A DNA stretch of 7,928 nt, from positions 1 through 7,928 of the forward strand of contig DAOVUR010000083.1 of assembly GCA_030632465.1 (NCBI GenBank), given 5' to 3'. The notes below the pieces were generated by a model that ran no database searches, was not told where the DNA came from, and saw only the letters and a list, made by a program, of their open reading frames with translations. Positions 1 through 7,156 of this stretch are shown here, piece by piece. The DNA comes from a bacterium. Lineage in GTDB: Bacteria > Verrucomicrobiota > Kiritimatiellia > UBA8416 > CAMZLY01. The position numbers were made by a program, and so were the translations under genes. The stretch's first letter is position 1. Each line of letters begins with the position of its first letter.

Positions 1-8
1 AATATGTT

Positions 9-13
9 GGGAG
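9..13 (+). promoter_or_regulatory. Ribosome binding site for the beta-barrel gene
   Basis: GGGAG lies 10 nt before the GTG codon at 24. It supports that GTG as the start, in agreement with the signal peptide that begins there. Confidence 0.5.
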
Positions 14-23
14 CTGTTTTATA

Positions 24-1586
24 GTGAGGCTATGTAGGTATATATTTATTGTTGCTGTATTGCAGTTGCTTATGGCTGGTGTGGTGTTCTGCCAGTCTAG
101 TTCTGCTCCATTGGCAGTGTATGGACCTGATCGTTTGGCATTAAAGTTTGATAATACTGAGGATGTCAATATTCCTGATTATGCAACGTTTCGTATCGGG
201 CCTTTCTACTCTACAGTATCGATTAGTCAGGAATTTGGTTATCGCTGGTCAGCAAGCACCGGTACTGGTACGGATTATCTGATTGAAGGTCGTCGTGGTG
301 AGATTCTTAAGGATGGTCCTGAGTTTCCTTTGATTACAACGTTGGGTTTTAGAAATTTTGTGCTGATAACGAGGAATATGGATCTGGATATCTCCTTTTG
401 GCTTAGTTATGAATATTATCCGTTGGAGACGCAGGAAGGTGGTTTTTTCTTCGATCTGCCAGAGGATGGTGCCATGGGATTTATCACTTTAAACTACCGT
501 ATAACGCCGATGGTGACGGGGTCTGTATATGATAGGTTTATCTATCGAGCTGATTATCTTGATACTCGCGGATATTCTGATCGTTATGGGGGTGAGCGTT
601 ATGAACATATTGAAAATACAGTAGGAACAAGTCTCGATTGGGCTTTTGCGAAGGATAAAACTGTACGTGGGGCCGTATATCGTCAAGATGTTATTCCTTT
701 TAGTGACGGTTTTGATGATCAGGAGCGGACTTCATATCAGGAGATGTTGGAATATTCACAACAGATAATTGGTAATGTATCTGTTGGGGCTAATGTAAGT
801 TTTAATCAGACTGAGTATAAGGTTGATTACAGGCCGGATAATAGTTATCGGACATTTTATCTTTTTGCTAGATATAATGATGGACTGGGAGATGATGCTG
901 GACTTCATCTAAAGATGAGTGATTTCACAACTGCGTCAGTTGGTATTGGTTATTCTGCTGGTTTGAATGGGAATATCAACTTTGGTGAGTCGGTGCAGGA
1001 GTTAGATGGTGTGGTTTCTACCAATGATATTTCCGGTAGGTATGACACTAATTATGGTGATTTTGCACAGTTTTTATGGTTTGCAAATATAAAAACGTTA
1101 TTGCGTGAGGATGTTTGGCATTCTTTGGGTTATTCTAGCAGTGTTAATACTGGTTATCGTTCAGCCTTTGAATTTGTTGATAGTCTTGAGTATAGGTTAG
1201 AGTGGAATGGTGCGGCAACGACAGCAACTTTAGTTTCTGAATATAGGTCAACTACACCGAGTGGTGTTTTGTTTAGCGACTATACTGATTGGATTACACG
1301 ATTGGATGTGATTTATCCTTTGACTCGAAAGATAGCATTAAATGGTGCTTTACGTTATCAGATACGTGAAAATGCTGGCGTTTTAATTGGTGAGGATCTC
1401 TATGATCCTGAGACGATTTCTAGTTATAATACATGGATGGGACGCCTAGGTGCAGAGTTTTATGTGACAAAATCTATTAGGTTTTATACGTACTATACGC
1501 ATGTGTCACGTGATAGTGATGATGAGGATCTGGTATATACGCGTGATATTTTTGAGGCGACATTTCGTTACACATATAATTTCTAG
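24..1586 (+). CDS. Secreted outer-membrane beta-barrel protein (EPS-locus porin type)
   Basis: Encodes 520 residues. Residues 1-23 form a signal peptide: Arg2 and Arg5, a hydrophobic core (about 7-22), then probable signal peptidase I cleavage near Cys23/Gln24; there is no proper lipobox. The rest alternates polar and aromatic residues in short amphipathic stretches separated by Asp/Gly/Asn-rich turns, has no hydrophobic helix, and ends in RYTYNF. A C-terminal Phe after alternating aromatics is the usual signature recognised by the BAM machinery. It resembles the beta-barrel porin type 2 proteins often found in EPS and exosortase loci, but I cannot confirm the family by eye. The GTG start is chosen because it gives an intact signal peptide and follows GGGAG by 10 nt; the frame stays open to the window edge. 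It ends 27 nt before the exosortase gene, so the two are probably co-transcribed. A role as the outer-membrane pore for the polymer is inference; it could instead be a structural barrel. Confidence 0.85.
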   Translation: MRLCRYIFIVAVLQLLMAGVVFCQSSSAPLAVYGPDRLALKFDNTEDVNIPDYATFRIGPFYSTVSISQEFGYRWSASTGTGTDYLIEGRRGEILKDGPEFPLITTLGFRNFVLITRNMDLDISFWLSYEYYPLETQEGGFFFDLPEDGAMGFITLNYRITPMVTGSVYDRFIYRADYLDTRGYSDRYGGERYEHIENTVGTSLDWAFAKDKTVRGAVYRQDVIPFSDGFDDQERTSYQEMLEYSQQIIGNVSVGANVSFNQTEYKVDYRPDNSYRTFYLFARYNDGLGDDAGLHLKMSDFTTASVGIGYSAGLNGNINFGESVQELDGVVSTNDISGRYDTNYGDFAQFLWFANIKTLLREDVWHSLGYSSSVNTGYRSAFEFVDSLEYRLEWNGAATTATLVSEYRSTTPSGVLFSDYTDWITRLDVIYPLTRKIALNGALRYQIRENAGVLIGEDLYDPETISSYNTWMGRLGAEFYVTKSIRFYTYYTHVSRDSDDEDLVYTRDIFEATFRYTYNF

Positions 1587-1600
1587 ATTGATTATGGTGT

Positions 1601-1606
1601 AGAGGG
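1601..1606 (+). promoter_or_regulatory. Ribosome binding site deciding the GTG start of the exosortase-TPR gene
   Basis: AGAGGG sits 7 nt before the GTG at 1614. An ATG at 1612-1614 overlaps this GTG but is followed at once by TGA, so it cannot start a protein. Upstream in the GTG frame the only other codons before the TAG at 1584-1586 are not usual starts. The GTG is therefore the best start. Confidence 0.65.
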
Positions 1607-1613
1607 TATTGAT

Positions 1614-4600
1614 GTGAATTTTGCAAAGAAAATAGTTTTAATGGCTGCGGCAGCATTATTGGTAATGTGGGCTATTGGTAATTTTGGGCGTATAACTGAT
1701 GATGATGAAGGTTTTATACGATTTGTTCTTGGCTGCATTTTCGCCATATTTATCCTTTTGCGCTGGAAACGTAGAGATGTCGAGCCTAAGTTACCGGGTT
1801 GGGTGATGCCTTTGCTGGGTGGTATTGGTGCCTTGATGGCGCTGTATGGCATTATCTTCTCGGTGCATCAGTTTGAGTGGCTTGGTTTGATTTTGATTTT
1901 GTATGCCTGTTTGCGTTGGGCATTACCGGTACGGTATGGCGCTGATATTGCCTTGGCATTATTTATGTTGTATTGGGTGCATCCATTGCCGGGTAAGCTG
2001 TTTGGGCAGTTTCAGATGATGATGCAGTTGATTTCGGTGAATGTATCGGAGTGGGCATTGCATGGTCAGAATGTTAGGGTCTGGGCTGATGGTGTTGTGC
2101 TCTATACGAATGGTGCTACATTTGGGGTGCCTGAATCATGCAGTGGTATGCGTACGGCTGTGACGGTTGTATTATGTACTTTAGGAACAGGGATTCTTCT
2201 TCGCTTAAAGTGGTATCAGCTCTTGTCATTTCTGGTTCTTAGTGTAGTGCAGGTTCTAGTTTTTAATGTGATTCGTATTAGTGGTATGGTTTTTTGGTCG
2301 CCACGGATGCCTCCAGAATGGGCAACAACTTTCCTGCATGACACGCTTGGTATATTCCTTTTTATGTCAATCATGATTATACAGCTTGAGATGTCATGGT
2401 ATAAATATTGGTCTGATAAACGCATACGGCTTAAGACTGGTATTTTGCAAGGAGAGCTTGAGTCGCCTGATCTCGGAACGGTGCTGCCGCATTTTTGGAG
2501 GTTTTTATCTCGCAAGGGAACGTATGTTACACTAGGTGTGGTTCTGATATTGGTTTTGCTTTTTTCTGTTATTAAATCTCGACCTAGTCATCGTAATGAG
2601 ATGGTTCGTGAGGTTGTTCCTGGATTGGTGGAGCGAGATCCAGAGCTTGCCAGTAGGGCAATAGAGCAAGTGTTAGCGTACGATCCTGGTGATATCGAGA
2701 TGCAGTCTGAACGTATACGAGTTTTATTGAAGCAGGAGCGGTTCGAAGAGGTGTTGGTAAGAATTGATGAGCTTGATAATGAACCAAGCCTTATACAGAT
2801 TGTCTGGAAAAGTTGGGCGCTAATGGCGCTTGATCGCGTTGATGAGGCTGTAGCTGTTATTAGTGGCTTGCCGGAAGATGTTAAGCAGCTGCCGGGTATT
2901 GCGATTGTTCATGCCGAATATGCGGCAAGGCAGAATGAGCCAGAAGATGTAAGTAAAAATATTGTATTGGCCGCAAAGTGGACGGCGCTTTCGCCACGAG
3001 TTCGTAACCTTTTTCCCTATTTAGCCGCAAGAGAGCAGTGGGGTGCAATCGCCGCATGCAATAGTGATGTTCCTTTTGAAAAGGTGTCGAGTGCGTTAAT
3101 AGCCATTAGAGCTAACCTTCGTGAGCGAGATATAATTGGTGCTGAACAGGTATTGCGAGTTGCCCTAGATGTTTGGCCGGAAGATGCAAAGTTTCTTAGA
3201 TATATTACGTGGGTAGCACTTAATCGTCCTGGTGAAGGGTGGGAGGACAGAATGGCTGCTAACTTTAAGGCTAATGTGATGGATCTACCAGTTGATCTTT
3301 TGGCTGAATATCTTGGGAACTGCTTTAAGTTACGACGGCCAGATTTAGCATGGATTGCCTATGTGCATTTGCGGCAGGAAGATCCTGATGATCCGGCGTT
3401 GCCGTTGGCAGTGGTGCAGTTTGGTGAAGACTGGTTTAAGTTTGCAAGAAAAGATGTTGGCGTTCCTGTTGATGAAAAGGGGCTGCGCTTGGATTTACGG
3501 GAATTGTATAAATTAACTGCAAATATAGAGCCATTAAAATCATTTTGGGATGAAGTACCACTGCAGTCTGAGTTAGCGGCTGACGATATAGAGCAGTTGC
3601 GTGCTGTCAGTTTAGTGAAATGTCTTTTTGAGCTGAAGAAAAGAAGTGATGCTGGTTTGTTGAGCTATCGGATGCAGATTATGTATCCATTTGTATTGGC
3701 AATTGATGGCGATTATGCGCTTGCTCACAGAATGCTGGCAGAGTTGTTAACGCAATATCCTGATAAAAAGGGTGATTTACTTTTACGTCAAGCAACGTTG
3801 TATACGCAGGAAAAGCGGTGGGGTGAGGTGTATGAGACTTTAAGAGAGTATAATACTGCGGATATCGATATGACGTTAGGCGCAGTTCTCCAGAACATCA
3901 ATGCGATGATTCATCTGGATATGGGGATTTCTGCCATGCAGTTGATTGCGGATACTCAAAAAGTTTTTCCTGGCGCAAAACAACTTGCTTTGTCGGAGGT
4001 GGCTTTATGGACTATGTTTGGGTTTAATGAGGATGCGCTGTTTGTGCTGGATAAAGCTGGCCTTGTTGGTGGCGCGATAATCTCGCCACAACTGCTTTAT
4101 TACACTGGTCGTTTTAAAGAAGCTGATAAAATGAGTAAAGTGTGGGGGTTGCGTCTTAAGAAGAATGGAATAGAGAAGAGTACGCTTTTACGATTTGCGC
4201 CGGCAGAATTGGTTATAGCTGACACGTGGCCTAAGCCTTTTTCTGATGAAGATCTACAGGCGCGTATTGTTGTTTTTGAGAAAGTGGCTAAAGATGCATC
4301 AAGCATATTTTCCCGACAATTGGCCGAGAAGACTGTTGCGTGGTGTAAGTCTGGCGGAAAATTGGCAGATGAGAATATTGATGAGTGGGAGGCTATTGGG
4401 CGTGATAAGTTTGAAAAAGGTGATGCATTACATCGTCTGACACTCTTGGCTATACAGCAGGAGCATTATCCAACCGCTAAGCGAGCCTTACTTCGTGCTA
4501 TTAAGTTTATGCCGCATAGTCCTGTTTTGCATCGCATGCAGATTAAATTAGCTAAGGGGTATGCAGGTATTGTTAAGGCAGCACGAGAAGCTTGCCCTAA

Positions 4601-5609
4601 TGATTCTGAGATTTGGTTAGCTGATATGGTGGTTAGTATTAGTAACGATACAGGTTTTGTTAGTGATATGGTAATTCAGGCGGCGAGTAATTCAGCATAC
4701 TCTGTGAGAAATGTTGTTCGTGCTGGAGATATGTTGTATAGCAAAAATATATTTGCACCAGCAAAAGTAGCATCGGAATATGGTGTTAAGCATGGTTATG
4801 GTATTTTGCCAGCATATGTGCTGGGATTACGTTGCGCAATCGAGGATGAGGATTGGTCTACAGCTATGAGGATGGCGCTTGGTGGTGCGTATATCGCAAA
4901 TGATCCGACACCTTTTTATAAGACAATTGTGCAGATCAAGATGATACAGAGAAAGTCGGATGGTGAGTTAATTAATGCTTTAGAATATTTGCGTAATAAA
5001 AGTGGTGATAACTCAGTATGGATAGAGAATCTTGGTTTTGTCTATTATAAAAATAAAAATATGAGTCGAGCATTAAGTGTGTTGGCACCACTTATAGAAA
5101 ATAATATTAAAGAAGTTCGTACTGATTCATTGATATTGGCCGCAGAAGCTGCTCGGCAACAGGGGGAAGGGCGACAGGCGATCAATATAATAGAAGCTGC
5201 ACATAGGTTGCATCCGAAAGATATATCGGTTCTGAATAATCTTGTCTACTATCTTTCAATGAATCCGGCAACGGTGGCAAAGGCGCATTTGAAAATAGAG
5301 AGTCTATTAGCAGGTGGTAGCGATTCGTTTGAGATTCTTGATACAGTGGCTATGGTTTATCTGTATAGCGGTAATCTAGAGTTGGCACGTAGGTATATGG
5401 ATAAAGCAATAGCTATCATGCCACCTGATGATCCGCGGGCATTAGAAACGCGTCTTAATATGGCTAAAATACTCTTGTTATCTGGGAATATGGCGGAAGC
5501 AAAAGATATTATTGATAACGTGGGAAAGAATCCAGATAGAAACTTTGTTGTCGATGAAAAGTCGAAGGTTTTGCTAGAAGAGGTTGAGAAGGCAATAAAA
5601 AATCAGTAG
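1614..5609 (+). CDS. Exosortase fused to a long periplasmic TPR-like repeat domain
   Basis: Encodes 1331 residues in two parts. Residues 1-265 are an exosortase: eight predicted membrane helices (about 5-24, 34-50, 62-84, 88-104, 108-124, 180-198, 200-220, 240-259) and the family triad Cys176 (ESCSGMR), Arg221 (NVIR) and His242 (LHDTLG). Exosortases are membrane transpeptidase-like enzymes thought to process C-terminal PEP-CTERM-type sorting tails. A ninth helix (303-320) follows a basic cytoplasmic loop. Residues 330-1331 form a soluble, helical region; clear TPR units lie near the C-terminus (about 1241-1273 and 1279-1310), while the middle is degenerate, with probable repeats such as the one near 3120-3220. 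Positive charges (RWKRRD, LRLK, DKRIRLK) fall on alternate loops, which puts the triad and TPR arm in the periplasm. The EpsI/DUF3485 extension of some exosortases is absent. The gene starts at GTG and ends in tandem TAG TAA. The substrate is unknown. The exosortase call is firm; the TPR call is firm only at the C-terminus. Confidence 0.9.
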   Translation: MNFAKKIVLMAAAALLVMWAIGNFGRITDDDEGFIRFVLGCIFAIFILLRWKRRDVEPKLPGWVMPLLGGIGALMALYGIIFSVHQFEWLGLILILYACLRWALPVRYGADIALALFMLYWVHPLPGKLFGQFQMMMQLISVNVSEWALHGQNVRVWADGVVLYTNGATFGVPESCSGMRTAVTVVLCTLGTGILLRLKWYQLLSFLVLSVVQVLVFNVIRISGMVFWSPRMPPEWATTFLHDTLGIFLFMSIMIIQLEMSWYKYWSDKRIRLKTGILQGELESPDLGTVLPHFWRFLSRKGTYVTLGVVLILVLLFSVIKSRPSHRNEMVREVVPGLVERDPELASRAIEQVLAYDPGDIEMQSERIRVLLKQERFEEVLVRIDELDNEPSLIQIVWKSWALMALDRVDEAVAVISGLPEDVKQLPGIAIVHAEYAARQNEPEDVSKNIVLAAKWTALSPRVRNLFPYLAAREQWGAIAACNSDVPFEKVSSALIAIRANLRERDIIGAEQVLRVALDVWPEDAKFLRYITWVALNRPGEGWEDRMAANFKANVMDLPVDLLAEYLGNCFKLRRPDLAWIAYVHLRQEDPDDPALPLAVVQFGEDWFKFARKDVGVPVDEKGLRLDLRELYKLTANIEPLKSFWDEVPLQSELAADDIEQLRAVSLVKCLFELKKRSDAGLLSYRMQIMYPFVLAIDGDYALAHRMLAELLTQYPDKKGDLLLRQATLYTQEKRWGEVYETLREYNTADIDMTLGAVLQNINAMIHLDMGISAMQLIADTQKVFPGAKQLALSEVALWTMFGFNEDALFVLDKAGLVGGAIISPQLLYYTGRFKEADKMSKVWGLRLKKNGIEKSTLLRFAPAELVIADTWPKPFSDEDLQARIVVFEKVAKDASSIFSRQLAEKTVAWCKSGGKLADENIDEWEAIGRDKFEKGDALHRLTLLAIQQEHYPTAKRALLRAIKFMPHSPVLHRMQIKLAKGYAGIVKAAREACPNDSEIWLADMVVSISNDTGFVSDMVIQAASNSAYSVRNVVRAGDMLYSKNIFAPAKVASEYGVKHGYGILPAYVLGLRCAIEDEDWSTAMRMALGGAYIANDPTPFYKTIVQIKMIQRKSDGELINALEYLRNKSGDNSVWIENLGFVYYKNKNMSRALSVLAPLIENNIKEVRTDSLILAAEAARQQGEGRQAINIIEAAHRLHPKDISVLNNLVYYLSMNPATVAKAHLKIESLLAGGSDSFEILDTVAMVYLYSGNLELARRYMDKAIAIMPPDDPRALETRLNMAKILLLSGNMAEAKDIIDNVGKNPDRNFVVDEKSKVLLEEVEKAIKNQ

Positions 5610-5636
5610 TAAGGTTGTTGATCATTGGCTTTGTGG

Positions 5637-5666
5637 TTGACTTTGTGTGTCGAAACAGGATATACA
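5637..5666 (+). promoter_or_regulatory. Candidate sigma70 promoter for the OPX gene
   Basis: TTGACT (5637-5642, 5 of 6 matches to the -35 consensus) and TATACA (5661-5666, 4 of 6 to the -10 consensus) are separated by 18 nt. Transcription would begin near 5673, giving a leader of about 57 nt. It lies in the 120-nt gap after the exosortase gene. This gap is wider than the 27 nt between the first two genes and shows no strong terminator hairpin, so the promoter may be internal to a longer operon. Confidence 0.35.
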
Positions 5667-5714
5667 GAACAGTTCATGTGAATAGAAAATTATCTAATTT
5701 TATAAGAATAATGG

Positions 5715-5719
5715 CAGGG
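5715..5719 (+). promoter_or_regulatory. Probable ribosome binding site for the OPX gene
   Basis: CAGGG is 10 nt before the ATG at 5730. The match is modest, but the lipoprotein signal peptide that begins at this ATG makes the start secure. Confidence 0.35.
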
Positions 5720-5729
5720 TAGATAGAGT

Positions 5730-6815
5730 ATGCAACGTTTTTTGTTACTATTATTAGTGAGTGTTATGATTTTTTCGGGGGTCGGATGTGCTACTCGACC
5801 TAATGTAACCGCAGAGCAGTATTTGGCAACACTAGAGGCTGATGTGGCGGTGGTAAATAATGATATCCCTGCAGGATCTGACGCTCCTGATGCTCCTATG
5901 ACTGGTCTGCCACCTCTTCCGGACGGCCGTGATGATTCTGGTGTTGATGAGTTTCTGGATAGTGGTGTTGATTCAATTACTATTCAGCCTGACTGCTTGT
6001 TAATGATTAATGTAGCGGAAGATCCTTCGCTTGATGGTAGTTATACGGTTAATAATCTTGGTGCGGTGCAGCTGAAGTATGTAGGGCCAGTGTTTCTTTT
6101 TAATAAGACTGAGCGTGAGGCTGCTCGAAAGATTGAAGAAGTGTTGAAAACGAGGAACTTTAGCAAGGCTAATGTTAAGGTTAGAATTCTCAGGGCGTCA
6201 TACGATAGCATAAAAATTGTTGGAGCTATTGTTAAGCCTGGTATTGTGAGGATTGGTGCAGGAGATTCTATATCTTTAAATGATCTACTATTACGTGCTG
6301 GCGGCCTTAATGTTCCTGCCAACAAAGTTAAAGTAAGTATTGTTAAAGGTGGATTACAGTCCCCGCTTTCATATTCACTGGCTGGCGAGGATTACTATCT
6401 TATTGATGATGAAGGTATTCCTAAAGTTCCATCAATTAGACTTCGCAATAATGATCTTATCAGGGTTATTGTTGGTGGCAAGGTTACTGCCAAAGATGTT
6501 GATGGCGGCGTGACCGAAAGTAAGAATGAGTCAAAAACTTTGTTAGTGCTTGGTGAGGTTAGGCGAAAGGGTTTTATTACTTTTGGTCCAACGGAGCGAT
6601 GTACTATGATGAATCTTATATTTAAGATGGGTAGCTTACCACCTTATGCAAAGACAAAAGCTATTAGGGTTATAAGAAAAAATGATGCTGGTGAAGATGT
6701 GGAATTTGTTGTAAATGCCAAACGCATTATGAAAGAAGGTAACCCTGAGGAAGATTTCCAGTTGGAAGATGGTGACCGTGTAATTGTTCCTGCTCGCCGC
6801 ATTAGTCTTTTCTAG
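5730..6815 (+). CDS. Polysaccharide export outer-membrane lipoprotein (Wza/OPX type, two SLBB domains)
   Basis: Encodes 361 residues. The N-terminus is a lipoprotein signal: Arg3, a Leu-rich core, and lipobox GVGC with Cys20 as the lipidated residue. Ala at +2 fits outer-membrane sorting. Residues 21-80 form a Pro/Asp-rich linker in which DSGVD occurs twice. Residues about 82-155 are a Poly_export domain (ITIQPDCL, LGAVQLKYVGPV, then a helix rich in Glu and Lys). Two SLBB domains follow, about 161-246 (IVGAIVKPG, LLLRAGGL) and 270-353 (LVLGEVRRKG, DGDRVIVPAR). In this family the protein oligomerises into a periplasmic channel that passes polymer from the inner-membrane machinery to the surface. 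The protein stops at RRISLF directly after SLBB2, so the C-terminal amphipathic helix with which E. coli Wza crosses the outer membrane is missing. It may therefore need a partner barrel, for which the gene at 24-1586 is a candidate. The Wzz-type gene downstream fits this pathway. Confidence 0.93.
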   Translation: MQRFLLLLLVSVMIFSGVGCATRPNVTAEQYLATLEADVAVVNNDIPAGSDAPDAPMTGLPPLPDGRDDSGVDEFLDSGVDSITIQPDCLLMINVAEDPSLDGSYTVNNLGAVQLKYVGPVFLFNKTEREAARKIEEVLKTRNFSKANVKVRILRASYDSIKIVGAIVKPGIVRIGAGDSISLNDLLLRAGGLNVPANKVKVSIVKGGLQSPLSYSLAGEDYYLIDDEGIPKVPSIRLRNNDLIRVIVGGKVTAKDVDGGVTESKNESKTLLVLGEVRRKGFITFGPTERCTMMNLIFKMGSLPPYAKTKAIRVIRKNDAGEDVEFVVNAKRIMKEGNPEEDFQLEDGDRVIVPARRISLF

Positions 6816-6920
6816 AAGTACGAGGACTTATAGTTTATCATGCAGTTTATGTTTGGCTGCAAGGTGTCGACTCTCTCAACCGTTTTTTCCTGCGGTCTAT
6901 TGTGAGATGTCAGATGTTAA

Positions 6921-6990
6921 ACTTTCATTTCTCCTTTACTCCTTCACTCCGCACGCGCCCATACATGCTTACTCACATACAGCGCATTTC
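6921..6990 (+). terminator. Candidate Rho-dependent termination region (C-rich, G-poor tract)
   Basis: Within these 70 nt I count 27 C and 6 G, with many TC and CC steps, whereas the neighbouring genes are G-richer than C on this strand. A C>G tract with repeated YC dinucleotides is the known hallmark of Rho utilisation (rut) sites. It starts about 105 nt after the OPX stop codon, and no intrinsic hairpin with a T-run is visible between them. The assignment is by composition only. Confidence 0.35.
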
Positions 6991-7010
6991 GGATGTCTGT
7001 TAAAAGCATG
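6964..7010 (+). repeat. Imperfect hairpin: 7-bp inverted repeat CATGCTT / AAGCATG
   Basis: CATGCTT at 6964-6970 is the exact reverse complement of AAGCATG at 7004-7010, with a 33-nt loop. No T-run follows, so it is not a standard intrinsic terminator. It could protect the 3' end of a Rho-terminated transcript, bind a regulator, or be chance. Confidence 0.25.
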
Positions 7011-7012
7011 AG

Positions 7013-7064
7013 TTCTATTCTATTACAATTCTCATTTGGAAGATTTTCATGTTAATATTCTATT
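7013..7064 (+). repeat. Three direct copies of TTCTATT
   Basis: Copies start at 7013, 7018 and 7058; the first two overlap by 2 nt. The third lies in the -35 to spacer zone of the candidate promoter at 7071-7079. In such AT-rich DNA, chance recurrence is quite possible. Confidence 0.25.
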
Positions 7065-7070
7065 TAATTA

Positions 7071-7079
7071 TGCTATATT
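7071..7079 (+). promoter_or_regulatory. Candidate extended -10 promoter for the Wzz-type gene
   Basis: TGCTATATT matches the extended -10 pattern TGnTATAAT at all but one position. The upstream -35 match is weak (TTAATA at 7052-7057, 16 nt away), which is acceptable for extended -10 promoters, and AT-rich DNA lies upstream. Transcription would start near 7086, giving a leader of about 110 nt that contains the ops-like element. Confidence 0.35.
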
Positions 7080-7156
7080 ATCAAGCGTTACAACTATATA
7101 GGCACTTGGGATTGTGAATATATGGTTTATTGACGATGTTTTACCAGGTTCACGTA

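Noticed and set aside
2216..2515. 99-codon minus-strand open frame opposite the exosortase region
   Set aside because: It is a shadow of a well-supported membrane protein gene, with composition dictated by the sense strand and no start signals or family resemblance.
4246..4440. 64-codon + frame inside the TPR region
   Set aside because: It is an alternative frame of a continuous 1331-codon gene, without a ribosome binding site or domain features.
5313..5322. ops-like GGTGGTAGCG
   Set aside because: It lies inside the exosortase-TPR coding region, where it encodes Gly-Gly-Ser. It shows that near matches to ops arise by chance in this sequence.
6816..6900. Short hairpins after the OPX stop (AAGT/ACTT, TGCAG/CTGCA, ACCG/CGGT) as intrinsic terminators
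   Set aside because: The stems are only 4-5 bp, and none is followed by a T-run in the right position.
6944..7009. 21-codon minus-strand frame through the C-rich tract
   Set aside because: It is very short, has no clear start signals, and is expected by chance. It is kept only as an alternative explanation for the reversed base bias.
6784..7011. 75-codon open frame beginning at TTG inside the end of the OPX gene
   Set aside because: It overlaps the OPX gene, has no ribosome binding site, is a Cys/Ser/Leu-rich translation of the C-rich tract, and shows no recognisable motif.
7101..7116. sigma54-like promoter (GGCAC ... TTGT)
   Set aside because: The GG to G spacing is one nucleotide too long and the essential GC at -12 is GT, so it does not fit the strict sigma54 consensus.
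7130..7135. TTGACG as a -35 box for the Wzz-type gene
   Set aside because: No acceptable -10 occurs at 16-19 nt; the nearest TAGATA is 25 nt away.
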